From assembly GCF_004210735.1 (NCBI RefSeq), contig NZ_SDZL01000021.1, forward strand, positions 1-64,000: a DNA stretch of 64,000 nt, in the 5' to 3' direction. Source of the stretch: Brevundimonas sp. GTDB lineage: Bacteria > Pseudomonadota > Alphaproteobacteria > Caulobacterales > Caulobacteraceae. The notes below the pieces were generated by a model, which saw only the letters and a program-made list of their open reading frames with translations, did not search any database and was not told where the DNA came from. The translations under genes were made by a program, and so were the position numbers. Within the stretch, counting starts at the first letter, position 1. Every line of letters starts with the position of its first letter. Positions 8,125 through 16,280 of the stretch are shown one piece after another.

Positions 8125-8781
8125 TTACACACCGTAAGCGGCCAGACCGGCGGCGCCGACAGCGCCCGCGGCGAAGGTGGCCGTGACCGCAGCGACGATC
8201 GTGCCGATCACGATCCAGACCACGATGGCGGCGATGATCACCACCACGGTGTAGCCCACGGCCTTGTCCTGGGGCGACTTCATCAGGATCGGCAGACCCT
8301 TGTAGAGCAGGAACAGGCTGTACAGGCCGACGATGCTGAGGATCGCCAGCATCGGGATGATGCCGAACACGCCCGCCACCCACGAGGCGGTCGAGGAATA
8401 GACCGCGACCTTCATCGCCTGCAGACGGTTCTTCTCGCCGCCGAAGCTGGGGGCCAGAGCCTCGATGATCAGGCCCAGAACATAGGTTCCAACCAGGGCC
8501 AGGACATAGGCCAGGACCGCGCCGACCACAGCGCCGACGATAGGCGTGCGGACCACGACGCCGAAGACGCTGACCGGGAACAGCTGTCCGCCGATCAGCG
8601 AGGCGATCGGGCCGATGGCGGCCAGGATCGCGGCATAGCCGGTGAACAGGCTCTTGATATCCGAGCGTTCGCCGTCGATGCGATTCCACTCGGCGGTCGG
8701 CTGCATCAGGATGCCCTTCACGCGGGCGACGAGGTTGGCGTTGCCGGCGGCCGGCGTTTCGAAGGTCATCGGGGGACTCAT
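8125..8781 (-). CDS. Yip1-family multi-spanning membrane protein
   Basis: A short hydrophilic N-terminus with VARVKGILMQPTAEWNRI is followed by about five transmembrane segments (for example AILAAIGPIASLIGGQLF, LALVGTYVLGLIIEALAP and TVVVIIAAIVVWIVIGTIVA). The start WNRI and the loop FGGEKNRLQAMKVAVYSSTASWVAGV are typical of bacterial Yip1-domain inner-membrane proteins, whose role is unknown. I chose ATG at 8781; ATG at 8769 is an alternative. The Gly/Ala-rich C-terminal helix is hydrophobic. Confidence 0.75.
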   Translation of the reverse strand: MSPPMTFETPAAGNANLVARVKGILMQPTAEWNRIDGERSDIKSLFTGYAAILAAIGPIASLIGGQLFPVSVFGVVVRTPIVGAVVGAVLAYVLALVGTYVLGLIIEALAPSFGGEKNRLQAMKVAVYSSTASWVAGVFGIIPMLAILSIVGLYSLFLLYKGLPILMKSPQDKAVGYTVVVIIAAIVVWIVIGTIVAAVTATFAAGAVGAAGLAAYGV

Positions 8782-8955
8782 TCTTATGGATTGATCGGAC
8801 GCCGATCGGCGAACGCGGAGAATGACCCTCAAAGGCCACGCTAGCAAGCAAGCCGCGACCCGGTTGCGACGAATGCTCTGCCAATTGCGACAATTGCGGT
8901 CGCACCCCGCGTTCGGCGCACTGGCGGGCGCCCCGATTCCTGATAAGCCTCGGCC

Positions 8956-10329
8956 ATGGCTCGTGACGGCGCACTTTATGTCTGTAACGCCTGTGGCGCG
9001 GTCCACAGCAAATGGTCCGGGCAATGCTCGGGCTGCCAGTCTTGGAATTCGCTGGTCGAGGAGAGCAAGGCCGCGCCCCCCGGGGCGATGAAGCCCGTTT
9101 CGACCGCGCGCAGCCGGGGCCTTCTGTTCGAAACCTTGCAGTCAGACACGCCCGAGCCCCCGCGCATCGTCACCGGCGTGACCGAGTTCGACCGGGTATG
9201 CGGCGGCGGGGTGGTGCCCGGTTCGGCGATCCTGCTGGGAGGCGACCCCGGCGTCGGCAAGTCGACGCTGCTGCTGGAAGTCACGGCCAAGGCGGCCCTG
9301 CGCGGGGCGCGCGTCGCCTATCTGTCGGGCGAAGAGGCGGTGGAGCAGATCCGCGCCCGGGCCAAGCGGATGGGCGTCGCCGACGCCCCGGTCAGCCTGG
9401 CCTCGGCCACCGCGCTGCGCGAAATCCTGACGACGTTGAAGCGCGACAGGTTCGACATCGTCATCATCGATTCCATCCAGACGCTGTGGAGCGACGCGCA
9501 CGAGGCGGGGCCGGGTTCGGTCACCCAAGTGCGGGCGTGCGCCGCCGAACTGGTTCGCCTGGCCAAGAACGGCGGACCGGCCGTGGTGCTGGTCGGTCAC
9601 GTCACCAAGGACGGCCAGATCGCCGGGCCGCGCGTGGTCGAACACATGGTGGACGCGGTGCTCAGCTTTGAAGGCGAGCGCGGCTATCCGTTCCGCATCC
9701 TGCGCGCGGGCAAGAACCGTTTCGGCGCCACGGACGAGATCGGCGTCTTTGAAATGGGCGACAGCGGCCTGCGCGAGGTGGCCAATCCGTCCGCCCTGTT
9801 CCTGGGCGAGGGCAAGGAGCGCGCGCCGGGCGCGGCCGTCTTTGCGGGCATTGAGGGATCACGTCCCGTTCTTGTGGAAATTCAGGCTCTTGTCGCACCA
9901 TCCGCATACGGTACGCCAAGACGAGCAGTCGTCGGTTGGGACTCCGGACGACTGGCCATGCTGCTGGCGGTGCTGGAGGCGCGGTGCGGACTGGGGTTCG
10001 GCGACCGGGACGTCTATCTGAACGTCGCGGGCGGGCTGCGCATCAATGAGCCGGCGGCGGATCTGGCGGCGGCGGCGGCCCTGATCAGCTCGGCCACCGA
10101 CATGCCCCTGCCCCAGGGCTGCGTCGTGTTCGGCGAGATCGGCCTGTCGGGCGAGGTCCGGGCCGTCGGCCGGGCCGAGGCGCGGCTGCGCGAGGCCCAG
10201 AAGCTGGGCTTTGACCACGCCCTGACCCCACCGCTCAACGTCAAGGAATCGGGCGTGCGCATGACCCCCGTCAATCGCGTGACCGAGGCAGTCGATAGAA
10301 TCTCGCAAAACCGCTACGGTGGCGGCTGA
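8956..10329 (+). CDS. radA: DNA repair protein RadA
   Basis: RadA is a RecA-like motor that processes branched recombination intermediates. The order is a C4 zinc finger (CNACGAVHSKWSGQCSGCQ, residues about 10-30), Walker A GGDPGVGKST (about 95-104), the RadA-specific KNRFG motif (about 252-257) and a Lon-protease-like C-terminal domain. The total of 457 residues is typical. Codon use changes sharply between about 9850 and 9955 (GGA, TCA, CTT, GCA, AGA, CGA), although the encoded segment is the conserved VLVEIQALV region. cvpA starts within or just after its 3' end. Confidence 0.96.
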   Translation: MARDGALYVCNACGAVHSKWSGQCSGCQSWNSLVEESKAAPPGAMKPVSTARSRGLLFETLQSDTPEPPRIVTGVTEFDRVCGGGVVPGSAILLGGDPGVGKSTLLLEVTAKAALRGARVAYLSGEEAVEQIRARAKRMGVADAPVSLASATALREILTTLKRDRFDIVIIDSIQTLWSDAHEAGPGSVTQVRACAAELVRLAKNGGPAVVLVGHVTKDGQIAGPRVVEHMVDAVLSFEGERGYPFRILRAGKNRFGATDEIGVFEMGDSGLREVANPSALFLGEGKERAPGAAVFAGIEGSRPVLVEIQALVAPSAYGTPRRAVVGWDSGRLAMLLAVLEARCGLGFGDRDVYLNVAGGLRINEPAADLAAAAALISSATDMPLPQGCVVFGEIGLSGEVRAVGRAEARLREAQKLGFDHALTPPLNVKESGVRMTPVNRVTEAVDRISQNRYGGG

Positions 10330-10360
10330 CGTCCCTTTCGCCTTGAAGGATCACCCCCGC

Positions 10361-10957
10361 GTGACCGGCTACGACGCCTTCGCCATTCTGGTCATTCTGG
10401 CCTCCGCCGCCGCCGGCTTCGTGCGCGGCGGGGTGCGCGAACTGATCACCCTGTTCAGCTTCATCCTGGCGGCGTTCGTCGCGCTGATCGCGCTGCCGCT
10501 GACGGCGCCGTTGGGCCGGTCGCTGATCGATCCGGATTGGGCCGGCACCATCTTCGCGGCGATCCTGAGCTTCCTGCTGATCTATTTCGGCATCCGCATC
10601 TTCGGCTCGACCCTGTCGAAGCGGGCTCAGGCGCATCCGCATCTGGGCGGGGTGGACCGGTTCTTCGGGGCTTTCGTCGGCGCCGGGCGCGCGCTGGTGC
10701 TGATCGGGGCGGTGCACCTGGTCATCGCGGCGGCCATGCCGGGCGAAAAGACCCCGCGCTGGCTGACCGAAGCGGCCCTGTACAAGGTCAGCGCGGTCTC
10801 GGCCCGAACCATCCAGATCGTCCTGCCCGGCATCGGCAAGGGCGCCGACGCCTTGTCACCCGTGGTCGATTCCTCCGTACGGAAAGGGTTTTCGGACGAG
10901 GAAGCCTTGCCCCGGACGCAATCCGGGACTACCTCGCCGGGCGCTGCCCCCGAGTAG
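10361..10957 (+). CDS. cvpA: CvpA-family membrane protein
   Basis: This is a four-helix inner-membrane protein of the CvpA family, linked to colicin V production and envelope homeostasis. It is commonly found beside purF. Segments include FAILVILASAAAGFVRGG, LITLFSFILAAFVALIAL, TIFAAILSFLLIYFGIRIF and ALVLIGAVHLVIAAA, and the G-x-F-RGG-RE motif after the first helix is characteristic. I prefer GTG at 10361, which has AAGGA 10 bases upstream and starts directly before the first helix. GTG at 10319 would overlap radA by 11 bases. The polar C-terminal tail is about 50 residues. Confidence 0.85.
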   Translation: MTGYDAFAILVILASAAAGFVRGGVRELITLFSFILAAFVALIALPLTAPLGRSLIDPDWAGTIFAAILSFLLIYFGIRIFGSTLSKRAQAHPHLGGVDRFFGAFVGAGRALVLIGAVHLVIAAAMPGEKTPRWLTEAALYKVSAVSARTIQIVLPGIGKGADALSPVVDSSVRKGFSDEEALPRTQSGTTSPGAAPE

Positions 10958-10983
10958 ATTTCAGCCGGTCATCGGAGCCCGCG

Positions 10984-12489
10984 ATGCGCCACCATATCGC
11001 CGAACCCGTCATCCACCGCGAACACTGGCGCGAGCCGGAGGACGATCAGCTGCGGCTGGAGTGCGGCGTCTGTGGCGTCTGGGGCGCACCTGAGAACGAG
11101 GCCTCGTCCATCGTGGCGCTGGGCCTGCATGCGCTGCAGCACCGGGGTCAGGAAGCCTGCGGCATCGCCAGCGTCAGCGACGACCGTTTCCACACCGAGC
11201 GCCACCAGGGCCTGGTGGGCGAAGCGTTCGGCAACGCCGAGCTGACCACGCGCCTGCCCGGCGGCGCCGCTGTCGGCCACACCCGCTATTCCACAGCCGG
11301 CGGCAGCTTCCTGCGCAACATCCAGCCGATGTTCGCCGACCTGGATCAGGGCGGTATCGCCATCGCCCACAACGGCAACCTGACCAATTTCAAATACCTG
11401 CACGCGCAACTTGTCTCGGAAGGCGCGATTTTCCAGTCTACCTCGGACTCCGAGGCCATCCTTCACCTGATCGCCCGCAGCCGTAAGGCCAAGATCATCG
11501 ATCGGTTCATTGACGCCCTGGGCCGGATCGAGGGCGGCTACGCCCTGGTCGCCCAGACCCGCTTCAAGATGATCGGCGCCCGCGATCCGCTGGGCATCCG
11601 CCCGCTGGTGCTGGGCAAGGTCGGCGAGGCGTGGGTGCTGGCGTCGGAAACCTGTGCGCTGGACACCATCGGCGCCACCTTCATTCGCGATGTCGAACAC
11701 GGCGAGGTCGTGGTGATCGACGAGGAAGGCCTGACCTCGCTCAAGCCCTTCCCGCAGAAGGCCGCCCGCCCCTGTCTGTTCGAATACGTCTATTTCGCCC
11801 GCCCCGACAGTGTGGTGAACGGCCGCTCGGTCTACAACGTCCGCAAGGAAATGGGTCGCCATCTGGCGCGCGAACACGCGGTCGAGGCCGATGTCGTCGT
11901 GCCGGTGCCCGATTCCGGCGTGCCGGCGGCGCTGGGTTACGCCCAGGAAAGCGGCATCCCCTACGAAATGGGCATCATCCGCAGCCACTATCTGGGCCGC
12001 ACCTTCATCCAGCCCAGCCAGGGCGCCCGGCAAAAAGGCGTGCGCATGAAGCACAGCCCCAACCGCGCCGCGCTGGAGGGCAAGCGTGTGGTGCTGATCG
12101 ACGATTCCATCGTGCGCGGCACCACCTCGCTGAAGCTGGTCCGCGCCGTGCGCGCGGCGGGCGCGAAAGAGGTTCACCTGCGCTCGGCCAGCCCGCAGAT
12201 CCTGTTCCCCGACTTCTACGGCATCGATATGCCGGAGCGGACGCAGCTGATGGCCGCCACCCACACGATGGACGAGATGCGCGCCATCCTGGAAGTCGAT
12301 TCGCTAGGCTTCCTGTCGATCGACGGCCTGTATGACGCCATGGGCGTGGGCCCGCGCGACACGGCCAATCCGCAGTTCACGGACCACTATTTCACCGGGG
12401 ACTATCCGACCCGGCTGCTGGACCGCGAAATCGAGGAAGGCGGCCGTGACGCCAAGGGTCGGCAACTTTCCTTGCTGGTGAGCGCTTAG
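10984..12489 (+). CDS. purF: Amidophosphoribosyltransferase
   Basis: PurF makes phosphoribosylamine from PRPP and glutamine, the first step of purine synthesis. The nucleophile is Cys27 in LECGVCGVWG, exposed after removal of a 26-residue propeptide. The glutaminase domain shows HNGNLTNF and the PRPP loop is VVLIDDSIVRGTTS. The Fe-S ligands of the Bacillus-type enzyme are absent: the FPDFYGID and DHYFTGDYPT segments have no Cys. Thus a cluster is not expected although the sequence is of the propeptide class. GGAG precedes ATG at 10984. Confidence 0.96.
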   Translation: MRHHIAEPVIHREHWREPEDDQLRLECGVCGVWGAPENEASSIVALGLHALQHRGQEACGIASVSDDRFHTERHQGLVGEAFGNAELTTRLPGGAAVGHTRYSTAGGSFLRNIQPMFADLDQGGIAIAHNGNLTNFKYLHAQLVSEGAIFQSTSDSEAILHLIARSRKAKIIDRFIDALGRIEGGYALVAQTRFKMIGARDPLGIRPLVLGKVGEAWVLASETCALDTIGATFIRDVEHGEVVVIDEEGLTSLKPFPQKAARPCLFEYVYFARPDSVVNGRSVYNVRKEMGRHLAREHAVEADVVVPVPDSGVPAALGYAQESGIPYEMGIIRSHYLGRTFIQPSQGARQKGVRMKHSPNRAALEGKRVVLIDDSIVRGTTSLKLVRAVRAAGAKEVHLRSASPQILFPDFYGIDMPERTQLMAATHTMDEMRAILEVDSLGFLSIDGLYDAMGVGPRDTANPQFTDHYFTGDYPTRLLDREIEEGGRDAKGRQLSLLVSA

Positions 12490-12495
12490 GGCTTG

Positions 12496-12837
12496 ATGAT
12501 CCAGCTCGGCTATTTCACCCTCGACACCCCCGACATAGAGAAGGCGCGCGCCTTCTATTCGGCCCTGTTCGGTTGGCGCTTTGACGACGCGTCCTCGCAT
12601 CCGACCTATGCCCATGTCGCCGACAGCGCGCCGGCGTTCGGCATCTGCAAGGGCGAGCGCGTCGATTTTCCGCACCTGTATTTCCGCGTGCCGGACATCC
12701 ACGACGCGTGCCGGCGCGTGACCGAGCTGGGCGGCAAGGCCGCCATCCCCGCCGAAAGCGCATCGGGTCTGAGCGCCGTCGTCAGCGACGATCAGGGCGT
12801 CAGCTTCAGCCTGTGGCAACCCGCGCAGGGTCTCTGA
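12496..12837 (+). CDS. VOC-family (glyoxalase-like) protein
   Basis: The 113-residue single-module protein has the VOC pattern of beta-alpha-beta-beta-beta units. It starts IQLGYFTLDTPDIEKARAFY and continues with the strand HLYFRVPDI and a C-terminal half ending VSFSLWQP. Metal ligands typical of glyoxalase I are not all present, so a specific reaction cannot be given. The start ATG at 12496 lies 7 bases after the purF stop. Co-transcription with purF is likely. Confidence 0.78.
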   Translation: MIQLGYFTLDTPDIEKARAFYSALFGWRFDDASSHPTYAHVADSAPAFGICKGERVDFPHLYFRVPDIHDACRRVTELGGKAAIPAESASGLSAVVSDDQGVSFSLWQPAQGL

Positions 12838-12882
12838 CCGCGTCAGCCTTTCGCCGATGATGAGGGCGCGCTATCAGGCGCC

Positions 12883-13641
12883 ATGTCCGACACCTCCCTC
12901 CCCCTCAAGGATCGTATCGCCCTGGTCGTAGGGGCGTCGCGCGGCATTGGTTACGAAAGCGCGCTGGCGCTGGCCAAGGCCGGCGCCCACGTCGTCGCCA
13001 CCGCTCGCACGCAGGGCGGGCTGGAGGAACTGGACGACGCCATATTCGCCGCCACCGGCCAGCACGCGACCCTGGTCCCGTTCGATCTGGTGGACGGTGG
13101 CGCTATCGACCGACTGGGCGGCGCCATCTTCGAGCGCTTCGGCAAGCTGGACATCTGGGTGCAGGCGGCCGCCACCATGGGGCCGTCGGGCCTGACGCCG
13201 GTCGCCCATGCCGAACCGCGCGAGTTCGCCAAGGTCGAGAAGGTCAATTTCACCGGCGTCTATCGCCTGATCCGCTCGCTGGAGCCGCTGCTGCGGGCCT
13301 CGGACGCGGGCCGGGCCATCCATCTGACCAGCAGCGTCGCCACGGCGCCCCGCGCCTTCTGGGGCATGTATGCGGCGACCAAGGCGGGCGCCGAGGCGCT
13401 GGTCAAATGCTGGGCGGACGAGATCGAGTCGACGCCGATCCGTGCGACTGTGGTCAACCCCGGCCGAATGCGCACCCAGATGCGGGCCCAGGCCTTCCCG
13501 GGCGAAGACCCGATGGATGTGCCCCACCCGTCCGAAATCGGCCCGCTGATCGTCGAATTGGCGCGCCCTGACCTGACTCCGCCGCTGACGATCAACTTCA
13601 AGGACTGGAAGCACGGGCCGTCGGCCAGCGCCCTGATCTGA
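12883..13641 (+). CDS. Short-chain dehydrogenase/reductase
   Basis: This is a classical SDR oxidoreductase of 252 residues. The cofactor motif is GASRGIGYE (about 18-26) after the strand IALVV. The usual NAG motif is replaced by QAAATMGPSG, and catalytic Ser (LTSSVA) and Y-x3-K (MYAATKAGAE) are present. The C-terminal part (VNPGRMRTQM) fits the substrate lid. Acidic cofactor selectors are not obvious; TARTQGG suggests NADP(H). The substrate is unknown. It lies 45 bases after the VOC gene on the same strand. Confidence 0.85.
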   Translation: MSDTSLPLKDRIALVVGASRGIGYESALALAKAGAHVVATARTQGGLEELDDAIFAATGQHATLVPFDLVDGGAIDRLGGAIFERFGKLDIWVQAAATMGPSGLTPVAHAEPREFAKVEKVNFTGVYRLIRSLEPLLRASDAGRAIHLTSSVATAPRAFWGMYAATKAGAEALVKCWADEIESTPIRATVVNPGRMRTQMRAQAFPGEDPMDVPHPSEIGPLIVELARPDLTPPLTINFKDWKHGPSASALI

Positions 13642-13731
13642 TCGCACACTGATCGCAGCCGCGGAATGACGACTTGCGCCGCCGCTTCCACCGCGCGACG
13701 CAGGGACGAACGCTCATACAGGCAGGCGCGC

Positions 13732-14181
13732 ATGGCCCCGGACACCGTCATCATCCCCATCAGCGACGATCTGGTCGCCCATGCCGACTGGCTGGCGGCC
13801 AGCGAACAACTGCATCGGCAGCTACGGCCCGATCTGCCTTCGGCCTATGCCGACTACATGCGCCAGATGTTCGCCGAGGGCGCGGAGATGGCCGTGGCGG
13901 CGGAGGGCGACAAGGTGCGCGCGGTCGCCGTCTATCACGCGCGATTGACGACGTTCCACGGGCGGCGCTTCTACATCGACGATCTGGTCGCGGACGAGGC
14001 CGAGCGGTCGCGTGGGTTCGGCGGACAACTGCTGGACTGGTGCGAGGTACGAGCGCGTGAGCGCGGCTGTGCTGCGCTGGACCTGGAATCCGGCGTGCAA
14101 CGCCAGCGCGCGCACCGCTTCTATTTCCGACGCAACCTGGTGATCCACACCTTGGGCTTCACCAAGGACCTGACCATCTAG
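13732..14181 (+). CDS. GNAT-family N-acetyltransferase
   Basis: This 149-residue acetyltransferase has the GNAT fold: a long helical N-terminus, the strand VRAVAVYHARLTTF, then FYIDDLVADEAERSRGFGGQ. The latter contains the acetyl-CoA pyrophosphate loop R-G-F-G-G (about 100). The last strand and helix are RAHRFYFRRNLVIHTLGFTK. The substrate is unknown. AGGCAGG lies upstream of the ATG. The stop overlaps the convergent LprI-like gene by 4 bases. Confidence 0.85.
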   Translation: MAPDTVIIPISDDLVAHADWLAASEQLHRQLRPDLPSAYADYMRQMFAEGAEMAVAAEGDKVRAVAVYHARLTTFHGRRFYIDDLVADEAERSRGFGGQLLDWCEVRARERGCAALDLESGVQRQRAHRFYFRRNLVIHTLGFTKDLTI

Positions 14182-14609
14182 GGCGCTGCGATCGGTTCCG
14201 GCAGGATCGGCGGGGTGGAATCGGCGAAGGTCAGGTAGTCGGTCCAGATGTCGTGGGTGCGTTGTCGTGTGAGCTCGATGCGGCAACCCAGACCCATCAC
14301 GGTGCGGATCGTGCCGCCCTTCCACCGGTCATACACGCCCCGGCAGCGGATATCGGCATAGGCGGCCCAGGCGCTCTGGCTCGCGTCCAGCCAGGCGGGG
14401 CCGAAACCGGGTTCGCCAGTGGTCCCTGCCATATCTTCGTCCAGACGCGCGTGCGCCGCCGCCAGATAGCGGTCCATCCGCGCCTCTTCCCGCGCCAGGT
14501 CCCGAGCGGCGCAGGCGTTGATTTCCTGCGTGTTCGCGGCGCGATCACAATCGACGTCGGCCGCGACCGGGGTCTGGAGGACCAGGGCGATGAACAGCGT
14601 GGCGATCAT
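14178..14609 (-). CDS. LprI-domain (DUF1311) secreted protein
   Basis: The signal peptide (LFIALVLQTPVAADVDC) is followed by the Cys pattern of the LprI N-terminal/DUF1311 family: DCDRAANTQEINACAARDLA, then a helical segment (ARMDRYLAAAHARLD) and late Cys residues in DIRCRGVYDRWKGG and LGCRIELT. Members are periplasmic and some inhibit lysozyme. Length is 143 residues. The gene ends against the GNAT gene and lies downstream of der. Confidence 0.85.
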   Translation of the reverse strand: MIATLFIALVLQTPVAADVDCDRAANTQEINACAARDLAREEARMDRYLAAAHARLDEDMAGTTGEPGFGPAWLDASQSAWAAYADIRCRGVYDRWKGGTIRTVMGLGCRIELTRQRTHDIWTDYLTFADSTPPILPEPIAAP

Positions 14610-14630
14610 GATGCGTCCTCGCAGGAAGAC

Positions 14631-16259
14631 TTAGCGCTTGGGACCGCTCTTCTGGCCCGTGCGGATGCGGCCGGAACGCGAAACCTGACGGGCCCCGCCC
14701 CGCGCGCCCTTCTGGATCGCGACGCTGGACCCGGCCTTTTTCGACGCGCTGGCCTTCAGGCCGCCCAAGGGTTTGATCTTGGGTTTGAAGCCGGACTTCG
14801 TCTTCTGCTCCAGCGCCTTACCCGGCAGATTCGACAGCTTTTCGGCCGCCTTCTCCGCCTTTTGCACGCGGCGCGGCGCGGTCTTGGCAGCCCCTTGGAA
14901 GCGTTCGGGGCCCGACTTGGCGCCGCCCTCGACATAGGGGTTGGCCGAGCCCGCCTTGACCGTCAGCCGGATCGGCGTGCCAGGCAGGTCGAAGCTCTCG
15001 CGCAGCGAGTTGATCAGATAGCGCTTGTAATGCTCGGGCATGTCCCCCGCGCGGCTGGCCATCAGCACGAAGGTAGGCGGGCGGGCCTTGGTCTGGGCCA
15101 TGTATTTCGGCTTCACCCGCTTGCCGTCGACGGCGGGCGGCGGGTGCCGCTGGGTCGCCATGGACAGCCAGGTGTTCAGATCCTTGGTCTTCACCTTCAC
15201 GGACCAGGTGTCATAGGCCTTGATGATCGCCGGCATCAGGCGATCGACGCCGCGTCCGTTGTGCGAGGACAGGGCGACGAAGGGCGAGCCCTTCAACTGC
15301 GGCAGCTTGTTCTCGGCCAGGGATTTCAGCTCGGCCATGCGAGCCTGGGGCTCGTCCTCAAGGTCCCATTTGGACGCGACATAGACCAGGGCTCGGCCTT
15401 CCCGCTCGACCAGGTCGGCCAGCTGCAGGTCCTGGGTGTCGAAGGCGTCGTCCTTGTCCATCACCAGGACGACGATCTCGGCGAAGGTGATGGCACGGAT
15501 GGTGTCGGCAACCGACAGCTTTTCCAGCTTCTCGTTGACGCGGGCCTTGCGACGCATGCCGGCGGTGTCGACGAAGCGGATGGCGCGACCTTCGTATTCC
15601 CAGTCGACGGAGATGGAGTCGCGGGTGATGCCGGCTTCGGGGCCGGTCAGCAGGCGATCCTCGCCCAGCAGACGGTTCACCAGCGTCGACTTGCCCGCAT
15701 TGGGGCGGCCGATGATGGCGATGCGGATGGGTTTGTCCGGCTCGTCGATTTCCTCGACGAAGATGTCAGCAGAGGCGGCGACCAGGGCCGCGTACAAATC
15801 CGCCATGCCCTCGCCGTGCTCGGCCGAGATGGCGACCGGCTCGCCGAAGCCCAGGGCATGGGCCTCGCCCACGCCGCCGCCGCTTTCGCGGCTTTCGGAC
15901 TTGTTGGCCAGCAGGATGATCGGCTTGTGCACCTTGCGCAGGCGCTCGGCGAAGATGCGGTCCAGCGAGGTCACGCCCTCGCGGGCGTCCATCATGAACA
16001 TGACCACTTCGGCGTCATCCAGCGCGGCCTCGGTCTGTTCGCGCATGCGGGATTCAAGGCTGTCGTCGGTGACGTCCTCGTAGCCCGCGGTGTCGATCAG
16101 CGTCAGGTCCATGTCGCCGATATTGCCGTCGGCATAGCGACGGTCACGGGTCACGCCCGGGCGATCATCGACCAGCGCAAGACGCTTGCCGACAAGGCGG
16201 TTGAACAGAGTCGACTTGCCCACATTGGGGCGGCCGACGATGGCGACCTTCAAAGCCAT
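14631..16259 (-). CDS. der: Ribosome biogenesis GTPase Der (EngA)
   Basis: Der has two tandem GTPase domains and acts in 50S subunit assembly. G1 motifs are GRPNVGKST (about 8-16) and GRPNAGKST (about 185-193). The matching switch motifs are DTAGYEDV and DTAGMRRKAR, and the NKSE/SKWD G4 motifs follow. A KH-like domain comes after residue 350. The 542-residue length exceeds the E. coli protein by about 50, owing to a very basic C-terminal tail rich in Lys, Arg, Gly and Ser. That tail is common in Caulobacterales and probably binds rRNA. Confidence 0.96.
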   Translation of the reverse strand: MALKVAIVGRPNVGKSTLFNRLVGKRLALVDDRPGVTRDRRYADGNIGDMDLTLIDTAGYEDVTDDSLESRMREQTEAALDDAEVVMFMMDAREGVTSLDRIFAERLRKVHKPIILLANKSESRESGGGVGEAHALGFGEPVAISAEHGEGMADLYAALVAASADIFVEEIDEPDKPIRIAIIGRPNAGKSTLVNRLLGEDRLLTGPEAGITRDSISVDWEYEGRAIRFVDTAGMRRKARVNEKLEKLSVADTIRAITFAEIVVLVMDKDDAFDTQDLQLADLVEREGRALVYVASKWDLEDEPQARMAELKSLAENKLPQLKGSPFVALSSHNGRGVDRLMPAIIKAYDTWSVKVKTKDLNTWLSMATQRHPPPAVDGKRVKPKYMAQTKARPPTFVLMASRAGDMPEHYKRYLINSLRESFDLPGTPIRLTVKAGSANPYVEGGAKSGPERFQGAAKTAPRRVQKAEKAAEKLSNLPGKALEQKTKSGFKPKIKPLGGLKASASKKAGSSVAIQKGARGGARQVSRSGRIRTGQKSGPKR

Positions 16260-16280
16260 GGCGTCAGCCTTTTACTCGGG

